A stretch of 64,000 nucleotides of DNA, from the NCBI RefSeq assembly GCF_000975115.1, contig NZ_BBRE01000001.1:1382288-1446287 (forward strand). The letters are read 5' to 3'. The notes below the pieces were generated by a model that saw nothing but the letters and a program-made list of their open reading frames with translations, was not told the origin of the DNA and made no database searches. Numbering within the stretch: position 1 is the stretch's first letter; every line of letters starts with the position of its first letter. The DNA is from Demequina oxidasica (lineage in GTDB: Bacteria > Actinomycetota > Actinomycetes > Actinomycetales > Demequinaceae). A program made the translations under genes and the position numbers. This document shows, piece after piece, positions 1 to 6,753 of this stretch.

Positions 1-826
1 CGCAGCTGGTCCAGCCGAAGGACGTTTGCCGAATCACACTGAAGTCGCTCGGGTTGCAATTGCGAGTACTCGCGTCAGCAACCGTTGCGTGGCAATTTGG
101 ACAGAGATCCCTATGCTGGTTGAAAGTTGCCGGCAGTTTGTTACCGGTAACAAGCATCCTGCTACTGATATCGAGAAGTGTCAATAGATGGCGTGGATGC
201 GGCAATCATTGCTTACGAAGCACCCGCCATGGACAGGTTCCCCGGAACGTTCTTTGGTTTTCGTAGTACTTTCCGCCACGGCTGTACGTGTGGGTGGCTC
301 ATGTTTCAGAAGAGTGCCCGCGCATGTGGCGCGTTGAAGAATCTATCGGTACAGGTGTTTGTCCGCTGCGGTGGGAGCACAAGCGCTGACTCGAACCACG
401 CCACGGAGGTCCGCGCGGGGAATCCCGAGAATTGCAAGCGCGGCAAGTTTTTCCTCGAGCAAGCTTGCAGGATGGTTGACTTGTTTACTCGCGGAGCCGA
501 CTTCCGCAGCCGAATCCTCGCGTAGTTTGTTGCCGAGTTCATGAAGATCGCCAGATACTCATGAACCATGACCCCTATTACACGGTCTATCGGACCCGTT
601 CCTGGCTAGGCAATCGACGCCAAAGGTCAACGAGGCTCAACGCGGACGTATCCGCACATCAGTACGACCATGGTCGACTAGGTATGACTTGTTGGTGAGG
701 GCACGTACTCGACGTCATATGCCGCGGATCTTCACCGAACTGCGGCAATCATGGTCGTGTCTACGCTAAGGAGATCCGATCTAAAATCCGAAAGTGGTAA
801 GTCCACTTCAATGATCAGTGTCTTGC
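1..826. other. Gene-poor left end
   Basis: No convincing gene is seen. The short open frames here have no recognisable domain, no good ribosome binding site and mutually exclusive frames. Two frames are open from the left edge (to about 187 and 266), so the tail of a gene starting outside the window cannot be excluded. Base composition looks less GC-rich than the flanking genes. The stretch lies next to a tRNA cluster, a common place for eroded insertions, but no integrase remnant was recognised. The one clear structure is the palindrome at 138-153. Confidence 0.5.
138..153. promoter_or_regulatory. LacI-type palindromic operator
   Basis: TTGTTACCGGTAACAA is a perfect 16-bp palindrome with the central CG typical of LacI-family operators. 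A related partial site, GTTGCCGGCA, lies just left at 126-135. The core matches the two operator-like sites at 44698-44732 in front of the beta-galactoside importer. The gene controlled is not visible and may lie left of the window. The palindrome is seen directly; its role as an operator is inferred. Confidence 0.5.
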
Positions 827-902
827 TGGTGGCTCCGACGGGCGTCGATCCCGTGACCTCACGATTTTCAGTCGTGCGCTCTACCAACTGAGCTACAGAG
901 CC
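827..902 (-). tRNA. tRNA-Phe (GAA)
   Basis: Cloverleaf on the minus strand: acceptor GGCTCTG pairs with CGGAGCC, the D-loop region reads AGCTCAGTTGGTAGAGC, the anticodon loop contains CTGAAAATC (anticodon GAA) and the T arm is present. The 3' CCA is encoded (827-829). The tRNA body without CCA is 830-902, 73 nt. Confidence 0.97.
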
Positions 903-947
903 AGGCGTGAGATACGGCGTCGGCGAGAAGCCGTACCCCACTGAGAC

Positions 948-975
948 GAATGCCCCTTCCTAAGAAGGGGCATTC
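948..975 (-). terminator. Hairpin between tRNA-Asp and tRNA-Phe
   Basis: Perfect 11-bp inverted repeat (GAATGCCCCTT / AAGGGGCATTC) with a 6-nt loop, between tRNA-Asp (upstream on the minus strand) and tRNA-Phe. It could end the tRNA-Asp transcript or act as a processing signal. It has no strong U tract. Confidence 0.6.
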
Positions 976-981
976 AACCCG

Positions 982-1055
982 CGACCCTGACGGGACTTGA
1001 ACCCGCGACCTCCGCCGTGACAGGGCGGCGCGCTAACCAACTGCGCTACAGGGCC
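982..1055 (-). tRNA. tRNA-Asp (GTC)
   Basis: Minus-strand cloverleaf of 74 nt. Acceptor GGCCCTG pairs with CAGGGTC (one G-U), the anticodon loop CCTGTCACG gives anticodon GTC, and the T arm reads GGGTTCAAGTCCC. The 3' CCA is not encoded. Confidence 0.97.
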
Positions 1056-1116
1056 TTGCATTCCCTTGTTACCAAGTGAACCGTATGAAGTTTAGACCAT
1101 ATCTGGCCTCCACTTG

Positions 1117-1189
1117 TACCCCCAACGGGATTCGAACCCGTGCTACCGCCGTGAAAGGGCGGCGTCCTAGGCCGCTAGACGATGGGGGC
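1117..1189 (-). tRNA. tRNA-Glu (TTC)
   Basis: Minus-strand cloverleaf of 73 nt. Acceptor GCCCCCA pairs with TGGGGGT, the anticodon loop CCTTTCACG gives anticodon TTC, and the T arm reads GGGTTCGAATCCC. No encoded CCA. It is the first of three clustered tRNAs in transcription order Glu-Asp-Phe. Confidence 0.97.
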
Positions 1190-1310
1190 CCGTTCGCGAT
1201 TCCCCTTGTGAGGTCACCGTGGACCTCCAAATGATACGGGTTGGCGAGCCCAATATCCAACTCGGGCCGCACGTGCTTCCACGTGAGCGTGGGTGCGTCA
1301 CAATGGAGGC

Positions 1311-1661
1311 ATGGTCGAGATGTCACGCGAAGAGTTCGAGGACGCAGTGCGCGACGGGCTGGATCTGATTCCGGATGACCTCACGGCACTTATCGATGAC
1401 GTAGTGATCCTGGTCGAGGATCAGACACCGCCTGGCCGCCCCAACCTGCTCGGTCTTTACACGGGTGTCGCTCGCACGCGCCGTGGAAACGACTGGGGCG
1501 TGGGTCAGGTGCCGGACCGCATCATCATCTACCGCAGCTCCATCCAGCGCCTTTCGCGCACCGTCGAGGAGGTCCGCAAGCGGGTCGCCAAGACCGTCGT
1601 GCACGAGGTGGGCCACCACTTTGGAATCAACGACGCGCGGTTGCGCGAATTGGGTTACTGA
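1311..1661 (+). CDS. Small zincin-like metallopeptidase, copy 1
   Basis: 116-aa protein of the actinobacterial metallopeptidase family (PF06262/DUF1025, zincin fold). The C-terminus carries HEVGHHFGIND at residues 98-108, the extended zinc motif HExxHxxGxxD with H98 and H102 as ligands, E99 as the general base and D108 as a possible third ligand. The usual family length is about 110-130 aa. The start at 1311 (MVEMSREEF) is chosen because VEMSRE is shared with copy 2. An ATG at 1320 is better spaced from the GGAGG at 1305-1309. The substrate of this family is unknown. It stands as a tandem pair with the next gene, 4 nt apart. Confidence 0.85.
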   Translation: MVEMSREEFEDAVRDGLDLIPDDLTALIDDVVILVEDQTPPGRPNLLGLYTGVARTRRGNDWGVGQVPDRIIIYRSSIQRLSRTVEEVRKRVAKTVVHEVGHHFGINDARLRELGY

Positions 1662-1665
1662 TTCA

Positions 1666-2022
1666 GTGACAGTCGAGATGTCCCGTGAGGACTTCGAGTC
1701 CGCGGTAGACGACGCGCTCGACGGGATCCCCGAGGATTTGATCGCGTTGGTCGACAACGTGGTGATCCTGATCGAGGACGACGCCCCGGCCGGCGAGCCC
1801 GACCTGCTAGGCCTCTACGACGGCGTGGCACTCACCGAGCGCGGCTCCGACTGGGGCATGGGCGAGCTTCCTGACCGCATTTTCATCTACATGAATCCCA
1901 CGCTGCGCTTCTGCGACGACGCGGACCATGTGCGCGAGGAAGTCACCGTCACCGTGGTGCACGAAATCGCGCACCACTTCGGAATTGACGACGCGCGCCT
2001 GCACGAGCTGGGCTGGGGCTAG
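1666..2022 (+). CDS. Small zincin-like metallopeptidase, copy 2
   Basis: 118-aa paralogue of the preceding gene with the same layout: VEMSREDF start, a VDNVVILIEDD-type centre, a DLLGLYDGV segment, and HEIAHHFGIDD at the C-terminus, again HExxHxxGxxD. The GTG at 1666 is taken as start; ATG at 1678 is an alternative. It follows copy 1 by only 4 nt, so the two are surely cotranscribed. By eye the proteins share well over half of their residues, indicating a local tandem duplication. Both keep all predicted zinc residues, so neither looks dead. Confidence 0.83.
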   Translation: MTVEMSREDFESAVDDALDGIPEDLIALVDNVVILIEDDAPAGEPDLLGLYDGVALTERGSDWGMGELPDRIFIYMNPTLRFCDDADHVREEVTVTVVHEIAHHFGIDDARLHELGWG

Positions 2023-2034
2023 AAAACTTCTCGC

Positions 2035-2086
2035 CGGCCGATGCTGGGGCTGGCATGAAAACCCAAGGCCACCGGCGCATCGGCCG
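2035..2086. repeat. Hairpin with CGGCCGATGC arms after the peptidase pair
   Basis: CGGCCGATGC (2035-2044) and its exact reverse complement GCATCGGCCG (2077-2086) flank 32 nt. The 19-nt string CGGCCGATGCTGGGGCTGG at 2035-2053 recurs on the minus strand at 57618-57636, directly after another stop codon. It may be a terminator or a REP-like intergenic repeat. Confidence 0.5.
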
Positions 2087-2108
2087 GGTGGCGGCTGCTC
2101 GCTGGGTA

Positions 2109-2336
2109 TTAGTCCTCGGGCTCGTCTTCCAGGGTCCAACCCTGGCGCTGCAGGTCGAACACGAACTTCTGGACGACTGCCGTCGATTCCGCGTCGTTCT
2201 CGCACTCCTCGTACTGCATGCGCGCGGGCACGTCGGGACGGGCGGTGTCGGAGGTGGCGACGACGAGTGTGGCGTCGTTGTTCTCGAGGCTGAACACCTT
2301 CACCTCGGTGCCCTTGGTCATGCTGAACGGTTCCAT
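2109..2336 (-). CDS. Small conserved hypothetical protein
   Basis: 75-aa acidic soluble protein, no signal peptide or membrane segment, and no domain I recognise. The sequence looks like a small globular fold (EVKVFSLENNDATLVVATSD, then a helix-rich end finishing in WTLEDEPED). The reading frame has normal high-GC codon use and fills the space between the peptidase pair and the SDR gene, reading the same way as the SDR and only 9 nt downstream of it, so it is probably its last operon partner. An internal ATG at 2321 is an alternative start. Confidence 0.6.
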   Translation of the reverse strand: MEPFSMTKGTEVKVFSLENNDATLVVATSDTARPDVPARMQYEECENDAESTAVVQKFVFDLQRQGWTLEDEPED

Positions 2337-2345
2337 GGCTCCAGG

Positions 2346-3164
2346 CTAGCGCCAGCGGTACGCCCGGCCCACCGCCGCGTCCCAGAACTGCGAGCCCAGG
2401 AAGTGGCGTGCATAGACCACCACGCGCCCTGAGGCGGTGTTGAGGTAGCGGTGGCGAGGGTGGCGGGCCTCCACGGCCTTCACGTATGTCTTGGCGCCGT
2501 ATTCGGCGCTCGCGGCTGCCTTGCCGTAGGCCCCGGAGAAGACCTGCCCGTTCGTGACCTCAAGCTCGGCGTACGGCGAGTCCATGTCGATGCCGACGCC
2601 CATGCCGGCCGTGGTGTCGAACTCCGTCTTGATGGCACCGGGCTCGATGATCACCACGTCAATGCCGAACGGCCGCACCTCCATGCGAAGCGCATCGGAG
2701 AGCGACTCGATCGCGTACTTGGTGGAGTGATACCAGCCGTTCACCGGCAGCGTCATGCGCCCGCCCATGGAGCCGACATTGATGATGCGCCCCGAACCCT
2801 TGGCCCGCATGGCAGGCAGCACCAGTTGACACATCTGGGTCAGTCCAAAGACATTGGTCTCGTATTGCGCGCGCGCCTTGGCGACTGGCACCGTCTCGAT
2901 GGGCCCGGGCTGCGAGTATCCAGCGTTGTTGATGAGCGTACCCACGGCGCCGTGTTCGGCCTCCACGGCGGCCACGGCGGCGCGCATCGACTCGATGTCG
3001 GTGACGTCCAGCGCGAGCACGTGCGCGCCCTTGGCCTTGAGTTCCGCGAGGGTCTCCGGACGGCGTGCGGTGGCGTAAACGGTGTGGCCGCGCTCCAGGA
3101 GGGCGCGGGCAGCCTCGCGGCCCATGCCGGAGGAGCAACCAGTGATCAGAATGGGGTCAGTCAT
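2346..3164 (-). CDS. SDR family NAD(P)-dependent oxidoreductase
   Basis: 272-aa classical short-chain dehydrogenase. The nucleotide-binding motif TGCSSGMG is near residues 8-15, NNAG near residue 90, and the catalytic Ser (NVGSMGG) and YHSTK (Tyr/Lys) follow in the expected order; the PGAIKTEF segment is typical. Start at the ATG at 3164 because the Rossmann motif must be near the N-terminus; the open frame continues upstream to 3275 but that part is not SDR-like. Substrate unknown. It is divergent from the ABC transporter at 3290 and shares a 125-bp promoter region. Confidence 0.9.
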   Translation of the reverse strand: MTDPILITGCSSGMGREAARALLERGHTVYATARRPETLAELKAKGAHVLALDVTDIESMRAAVAAVEAEHGAVGTLINNAGYSQPGPIETVPVAKARAQYETNVFGLTQMCQLVLPAMRAKGSGRIINVGSMGGRMTLPVNGWYHSTKYAIESLSDALRMEVRPFGIDVVIIEPGAIKTEFDTTAGMGVGIDMDSPYAELEVTNGQVFSGAYGKAAASAEYGAKTYVKAVEARHPRHRYLNTASGRVVVYARHFLGSQFWDAAVGRAYRWR

Positions 3165-3289
3165 GTTTCGAGCGTAACCGTCGAGCCGAGGCGCAGGTTC
3201 CGGCTGGAGCCCAGGATCCGGTCCGTGAGGGTGCGGCAATAGACTTGCCAGGTTTGTCGCCCCGAGTGGACCCATTAGGAGGAGTTGCC

Positions 3290-5053
3290 GTGCACCACCC
3301 CAAGCACCCCGAGATTCAGCTCGACGCGGCGCACCCGGTTCGCAGCGCGCGTTCGCTCATGCGCCCGCACCGCAAGAACTTTGCCCTCGCGGCGGGGGTC
3401 TTTGTCCTAAAGGACAGCCCGCTGTGGCTCCTGCCCGTCGTCACTGCAGCCGTCGTAGACACGGTGGTGGACGGGGGGCCGATGCGCAAGCTGGGCTTCC
3501 TCGCGATGGCCGCCGCCATCCTGCTGGGCCAGAACTATCCGTTTCACATGCTCTTTATCCGCCTTTTTATGGGCGCGAGCAGGCAGATCGGAGCAGACCT
3601 GCGCAATGCCCTGATCAACCGCCTGCAAGTGTTGTCTATCGGCTTCCATTCCCGCGCATCGGCCGCTGTGGTGCAGACCAAGCTGGTGCGCGACGTGGAG
3701 AACGTGGAGCTCGCCTTCTTGCAGGTCGGAGCGCCCGCTCTGAGCGCGACGACGGTGTTCGCAGGCGCCGTAGTCATCACCGCCATTCAGGTGCCGCAGT
3801 TTCTTCCTGTGTACGCGCTGGCGGTCCCGTTTGGCGCCGGCCTATGGTGGATGGTGCGCCGTTCAAGTGCGCGCCGGAACGAGGAGTTCCGCCGCGAGGT
3901 AGAGATGTTCTCCTCCCGGGTGGGGGAGATGGCTACCCTCTTGCCGATCACGCGCGCACACGGCCTCGAGCACGTCGCCGCCGAGCGCGTCGCTCACGGC
4001 GCGGAGAACGTCCGTTCTGCGGGCCTGCGTCTCGACATTCTCAACGGGCGATTTGGCGCCCTCAGCTGGGTGTCGCTGCAGATGCTCACGGTGTTCTGCT
4101 TGATTGGCGCGGCCGCCGCATCTATTTCAGGGATGATCGACATCTCCGCCGGCCAAGTGGTCCTGCTGTCCACCTACTTCTCGCTGCTCACGGGCGCCGT
4201 CACGTCGTTGCTTTCCCTTGTTCCGATCTCCGCTAAGGGCGGGGAGTCACTCAAGTCGATTGCTGGAGTGCTACAGGAGCCTGACCTCGAGTTTAACGAG
4301 GGCAAGGACCGGGTGGACTCGGTGGATGGCGACCTCAATGTGGAGAACGTCACCTATCAGTACCCGGGCGCCAGCGAGCCGGCTATCCACGGTCTGGATC
4401 TCCACATTAAGACGGGCGAGACGGTGGCGCTCGTGGGGTCGTCTGGCTCCGGCAAGTCAACGCTACTGAACCTGGTGCTGGGCTTCTTACGTCCCACGGA
4501 CGGCCGCATGCTGCTCGACGGCGTAGACATGGAGACGATGGATCTGCGCACCGCGAGGCGCTTCCTGTCCGTGGTCCCCCAGGAGTCAGTCATGTTTGAG
4601 GGGTCGATTCTGGACAACGTCACCTACGGACTGGGGAACGTCCCGGAGTCGGTGGTGTGGGACGCGCTGTCCAGTGCCAACGCCCGTGACTTTGTGGAGG
4701 ACCTGCCCGAGGGCATCCACACCATGGTGGGCGACCGAGGGGCCCGGATGTCCGGCGGCCAGCGTCAGCGACTGTCGATCGCTCGGGCGCTCATCCGTGA
4801 CCCGCGCATCCTGCTGCTCGACGAGGCCACTAGTGCGCTGGACACCGAGTCCGAACAGAAAATCCAGGGCGCGCTCGCTAACCTCGTCGCCGACCGCACC
4901 ACGCTGGTGGTCGCACACCGGCTGTCGACCATCCGCGCAGCGGACCGCATCGTGGTGATGGAGAAGGGCCGCATCGTCGAGGTGGGCTCGCATGATGAGC
5001 TGCTGGCCGCTGAGGGCCGCTACGCCACGCTGCACCGCATGCAGACCGACTAG
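3290..5053 (+). CDS. ABC exporter, fused membrane and ATPase domains
   Basis: 587-aa half-transporter: an N-terminal six-helix exporter domain (about residues 30-320) followed by an ATPase domain. Walker A GSSGSGKST lies near residue 382, the signature MSGGQRQR near 486, Walker B ILLLDEATSALD near 506 and the H-loop AHRLST near 541. The start is GTG at 3290, preceded by a perfect AGGAGG (3277-3282) at 7-nt spacing. It probably works as a homodimer, since no partner half-transporter is adjacent. Substrate (lipid, peptide or drug) cannot be told. It ends 25 nt before ridA. Confidence 0.92.
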   Translation: MHHPKHPEIQLDAAHPVRSARSLMRPHRKNFALAAGVFVLKDSPLWLLPVVTAAVVDTVVDGGPMRKLGFLAMAAAILLGQNYPFHMLFIRLFMGASRQIGADLRNALINRLQVLSIGFHSRASAAVVQTKLVRDVENVELAFLQVGAPALSATTVFAGAVVITAIQVPQFLPVYALAVPFGAGLWWMVRRSSARRNEEFRREVEMFSSRVGEMATLLPITRAHGLEHVAAERVAHGAENVRSAGLRLDILNGRFGALSWVSLQMLTVFCLIGAAAASISGMIDISAGQVVLLSTYFSLLTGAVTSLLSLVPISAKGGESLKSIAGVLQEPDLEFNEGKDRVDSVDGDLNVENVTYQYPGASEPAIHGLDLHIKTGETVALVGSSGSGKSTLLNLVLGFLRPTDGRMLLDGVDMETMDLRTARRFLSVVPQESVMFEGSILDNVTYGLGNVPESVVWDALSSANARDFVEDLPEGIHTMVGDRGARMSGGQRQRLSIARALIRDPRILLLDEATSALDTESEQKIQGALANLVADRTTLVVAHRLSTIRAADRIVVMEKGRIVEVGSHDELLAAEGRYATLHRMQTD

Positions 5054-5078
5054 GCGCCTCGCGCCCTACGATGTCCGC

Positions 5079-5471
5079 ATGAGAGAGAACTTCAGTTCGG
5101 GCGGCCCCTTCGAGGCCGAGTACGGCTACTCCCGCGCGGTGCGCGTCGGCGATCAGGTCTGGGTGTCCGGCTCGTGTGCCCGTGGCGACGCCGTCGATGG
5201 TGACGCCTACGAGCAAGCGGCGGACGCGCTGAGAGTCATCGCGGGTTCGCTCGCCGAAGCCGGGGCGTCGCTTGCGGACGTGGTGCGGACTGTCACGTAC
5301 GTGACCGACATCGCGGACATGGCGCTAGTAGCCCGCGCGCACCGTGAGTTGTTCGGCGAGGTACTGCCTGCTGCGACCATCGTCGAGGTGAGTGCGTTCG
5401 CCGACGCGCGCTACAGGGTGGAGATTCAGGTCGACGCCGTTGTTGACGAGGGCAAACCAACCACTGCGTGA
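5079..5471 (+). CDS. RidA family protein (enamine/imine deaminase-like)
   Basis: 130-aa YjgF/YER057c/UK114 (RidA) family protein. Family features include the N-terminal YSRAVRVGDQVWVSG strand, the central DVVRTVTYVTD and the C-terminal PAATIVEVSAFADARYRVEIQ, whose Arg corresponds to the conserved substrate-binding arginine. RidA proteins hydrolyse reactive enamine/imine intermediates from PLP enzymes; some family members do other jobs. Odd: the last three codons and the stop (ACC ACT GCG TGA) lie inside the 17-bp repeat at 5458-5474, so the C-terminal tail -TTA comes from a repeat element, as in galK. Confidence 0.88.
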   Translation: MRENFSSGGPFEAEYGYSRAVRVGDQVWVSGSCARGDAVDGDAYEQAADALRVIAGSLAEAGASLADVVRTVTYVTDIADMALVARAHRELFGEVLPAATIVEVSAFADARYRVEIQVDAVVDEGKPTTA

Positions 5472-5515
5472 ACGCAGAGATGCTGAGTCGTGGAATTTCA
5501 ACCACTAGGTGAACG
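5458..5515 (+). repeat. Pair of 17-bp repeats, 41 bp apart
   Basis: CAACCACTGCGTGAACG (5458-5474) and CAACCACTAGGTGAACG (5499-5515) differ at one or two positions and start exactly 41 bp apart. The same paired layout occurs twice, in opposite orientations, in the 200-bp element at 6554-6753. The first unit contains the ridA stop codon. This looks like a solo half of that element. Confidence 0.8.
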
Positions 5516-5555
5516 CTGGAGAATGAGCAGACGCTAAGGCGGGGTGCCGGCGGGA

Positions 5556-6530
5556 TTAGCCCTTAGGGTGCGAAGCCCAGGCGGTCGCTACCATCTCGTG
5601 CACGTTGTGGCTGTTCTTCCACTCGATGTCGTCCCCGGCCAACTCTCCGGTGGCGACGATGCGTGCGGGGTCACCCGCACGGCGGGGTTCAATGCGAGGG
5701 TGGAAATCGATCTCCGTGACCTCACGGACGGCGTCCATGATCTCGCGTACCGAGGTGCCTGCGCCCGAGCCCAGGTTGTAGACCGGGGCGAGTTCGCGGC
5801 CGGCCTCCATCATGCGGGCTGCGGCCACGTGAGAGTGAGCGAGATCGCTGACGTGCACGTAGTCGCGCACGCAGGTGCCGTCGTCGGTTCCGTAGTCGTC
5901 TCCAAAGATCGCGGGGGTGTCGCCCGCCGTGAGTTTCGCGAAGACTAGTGGGAAGAGGTTGTAGGGCGAGGCGTCGTAGATGTCCTCAAAGCCGGAGCCC
6001 ACCACGTTGAAGTAGCGCAGGCTGGTGGCGGTGAGCGGTGTCTCGGAGCCCGCGAGAGCGCGCACCTGGTCGCGGATCAGCCACTCGCCAATGAGCTTGG
6101 ATTCGCCGTAGGGCGACTCCGGCGTGGTGGGGGTGTCCTCGGTGACGAGATCCACCGACGGGGTGCCGTAGACGCCCGCGGAGGAGGAGAACACCAGGCG
6201 TCCGGCACCTGCGGCGGCCATCGAGTCCAGCAGCACGCCCAAGCCCTCGACGTTCTGACGGTAGGTGTGGACCGGGCGCTTGACGGACTCGCCCGCGTAC
6301 TTGTAGCCGGCGCAGTGGATGACTCCCGTGACGCCGTGCTCACGCATCGCGGCGGTCACCGCGTCGCCATCCAAGATGCTGGCACGCACCAGGGGCACGC
6401 CGTCCTCGACAAAGTCCTCGAAGCCGGTGGAGAGGTCGTCGAGTGCCACTGCACTCATGCCGGCGCCCGTGAGCGCCCTGACGACGTGTGATCCGATATA
6501 GCCGGCCCCGCCGGTCACCATCCAAGTCAT
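5556..6530 (-). CDS. galE: UDP-glucose 4-epimerase
   Basis: 324-aa extended-SDR enzyme interconverting UDP-galactose and UDP-glucose in the Leloir pathway. The NAD-binding GGAGYIGSH is at residues 7-15, the FSSSAGVYG strand carries the catalytic Ser/Thr region, and SPYGESK near residue 145 carries the YxxxK pair. RYFNVVGS and the NLGSGAGTSVREI end are typical of GalE. Start at the ATG at 6530 (AAGGA 7 nt upstream); the frame runs up to 6560 but that would put non-family residues in front. It is the last gene of galT-galK-galE, separated from galK by a palindromic element. Confidence 0.95.
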   Translation of the reverse strand: MTWMVTGGAGYIGSHVVRALTGAGMSAVALDDLSTGFEDFVEDGVPLVRASILDGDAVTAAMREHGVTGVIHCAGYKYAGESVKRPVHTYRQNVEGLGVLLDSMAAAGAGRLVFSSSAGVYGTPSVDLVTEDTPTTPESPYGESKLIGEWLIRDQVRALAGSETPLTATSLRYFNVVGSGFEDIYDASPYNLFPLVFAKLTAGDTPAIFGDDYGTDDGTCVRDYVHVSDLAHSHVAAARMMEAGRELAPVYNLGSGAGTSVREIMDAVREVTEIDFHPRIEPRRAGDPARIVATGELAGDDIEWKNSHNVHEMVATAWASHPKG

Positions 6531-6553
6531 GCCTACATCCTTACCTAAATAAT

Positions 6554-6753
6554 CAACCACTAAGTGAACGTGAGGTGCGTGAAGCCCCGATTCTCAACCA
6601 TTTCCTGAACGCTGGGGTGGTAACGCTGGGGTGGTAACGCTGGGGTGGTAACGCTGGGGTGGCGATGCGAGGCAAGTGCATCCCCACCTCTCCTGCGTTC
6701 AGGAAATGGTTGCTTTGAGCCCGCTTCCGCACCCTATGTTCACGCAGTGGTTG
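6554..6753. repeat. 200-bp inverted-repeat (MITE-like) element
   Basis: The two ends are 58-bp inverted repeats, each made of two 17-bp units spaced 41 bp start to start. Left: CAACCACTAAGTGAACG (6554-6570) and CAACCATTTCCTGAACG (6595-6611). Right, on the minus strand: CAACCACTGCGTGAACA (6753 to 6737) and a perfect copy of the second unit (6712 to 6696). The inner arms are a perfect 17-bp inverted repeat. The centre holds a 14-bp tandem array. It contains the galK stop codon and lies in the galE leader. No transposase and no clear target duplication are seen. Confidence 0.8.
6608..6663. repeat. Four tandem 14-bp repeats
   Basis: AACGCTGGGGTGGT is repeated four times head to tail (6608, 6622, 6636, 6650); the last copy has a single final-base change. 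It sits in the loop of the palindromic element between galK and galE. Copy number is likely to vary between strains. Confidence 0.92.

Noticed and set aside
3424..4236. 270-codon frame inside the ABC exporter gene
   Set aside because: Alternative frame of the exporter, whose own frame has all ATPase motifs and a perfect ribosome site.
5458..6753. CRISPR array from the 17-bp repeats
   Set aside because: Only two units per cluster, inverted clusters, spacers of 24 nt that partly resemble each other, and no cas genes.
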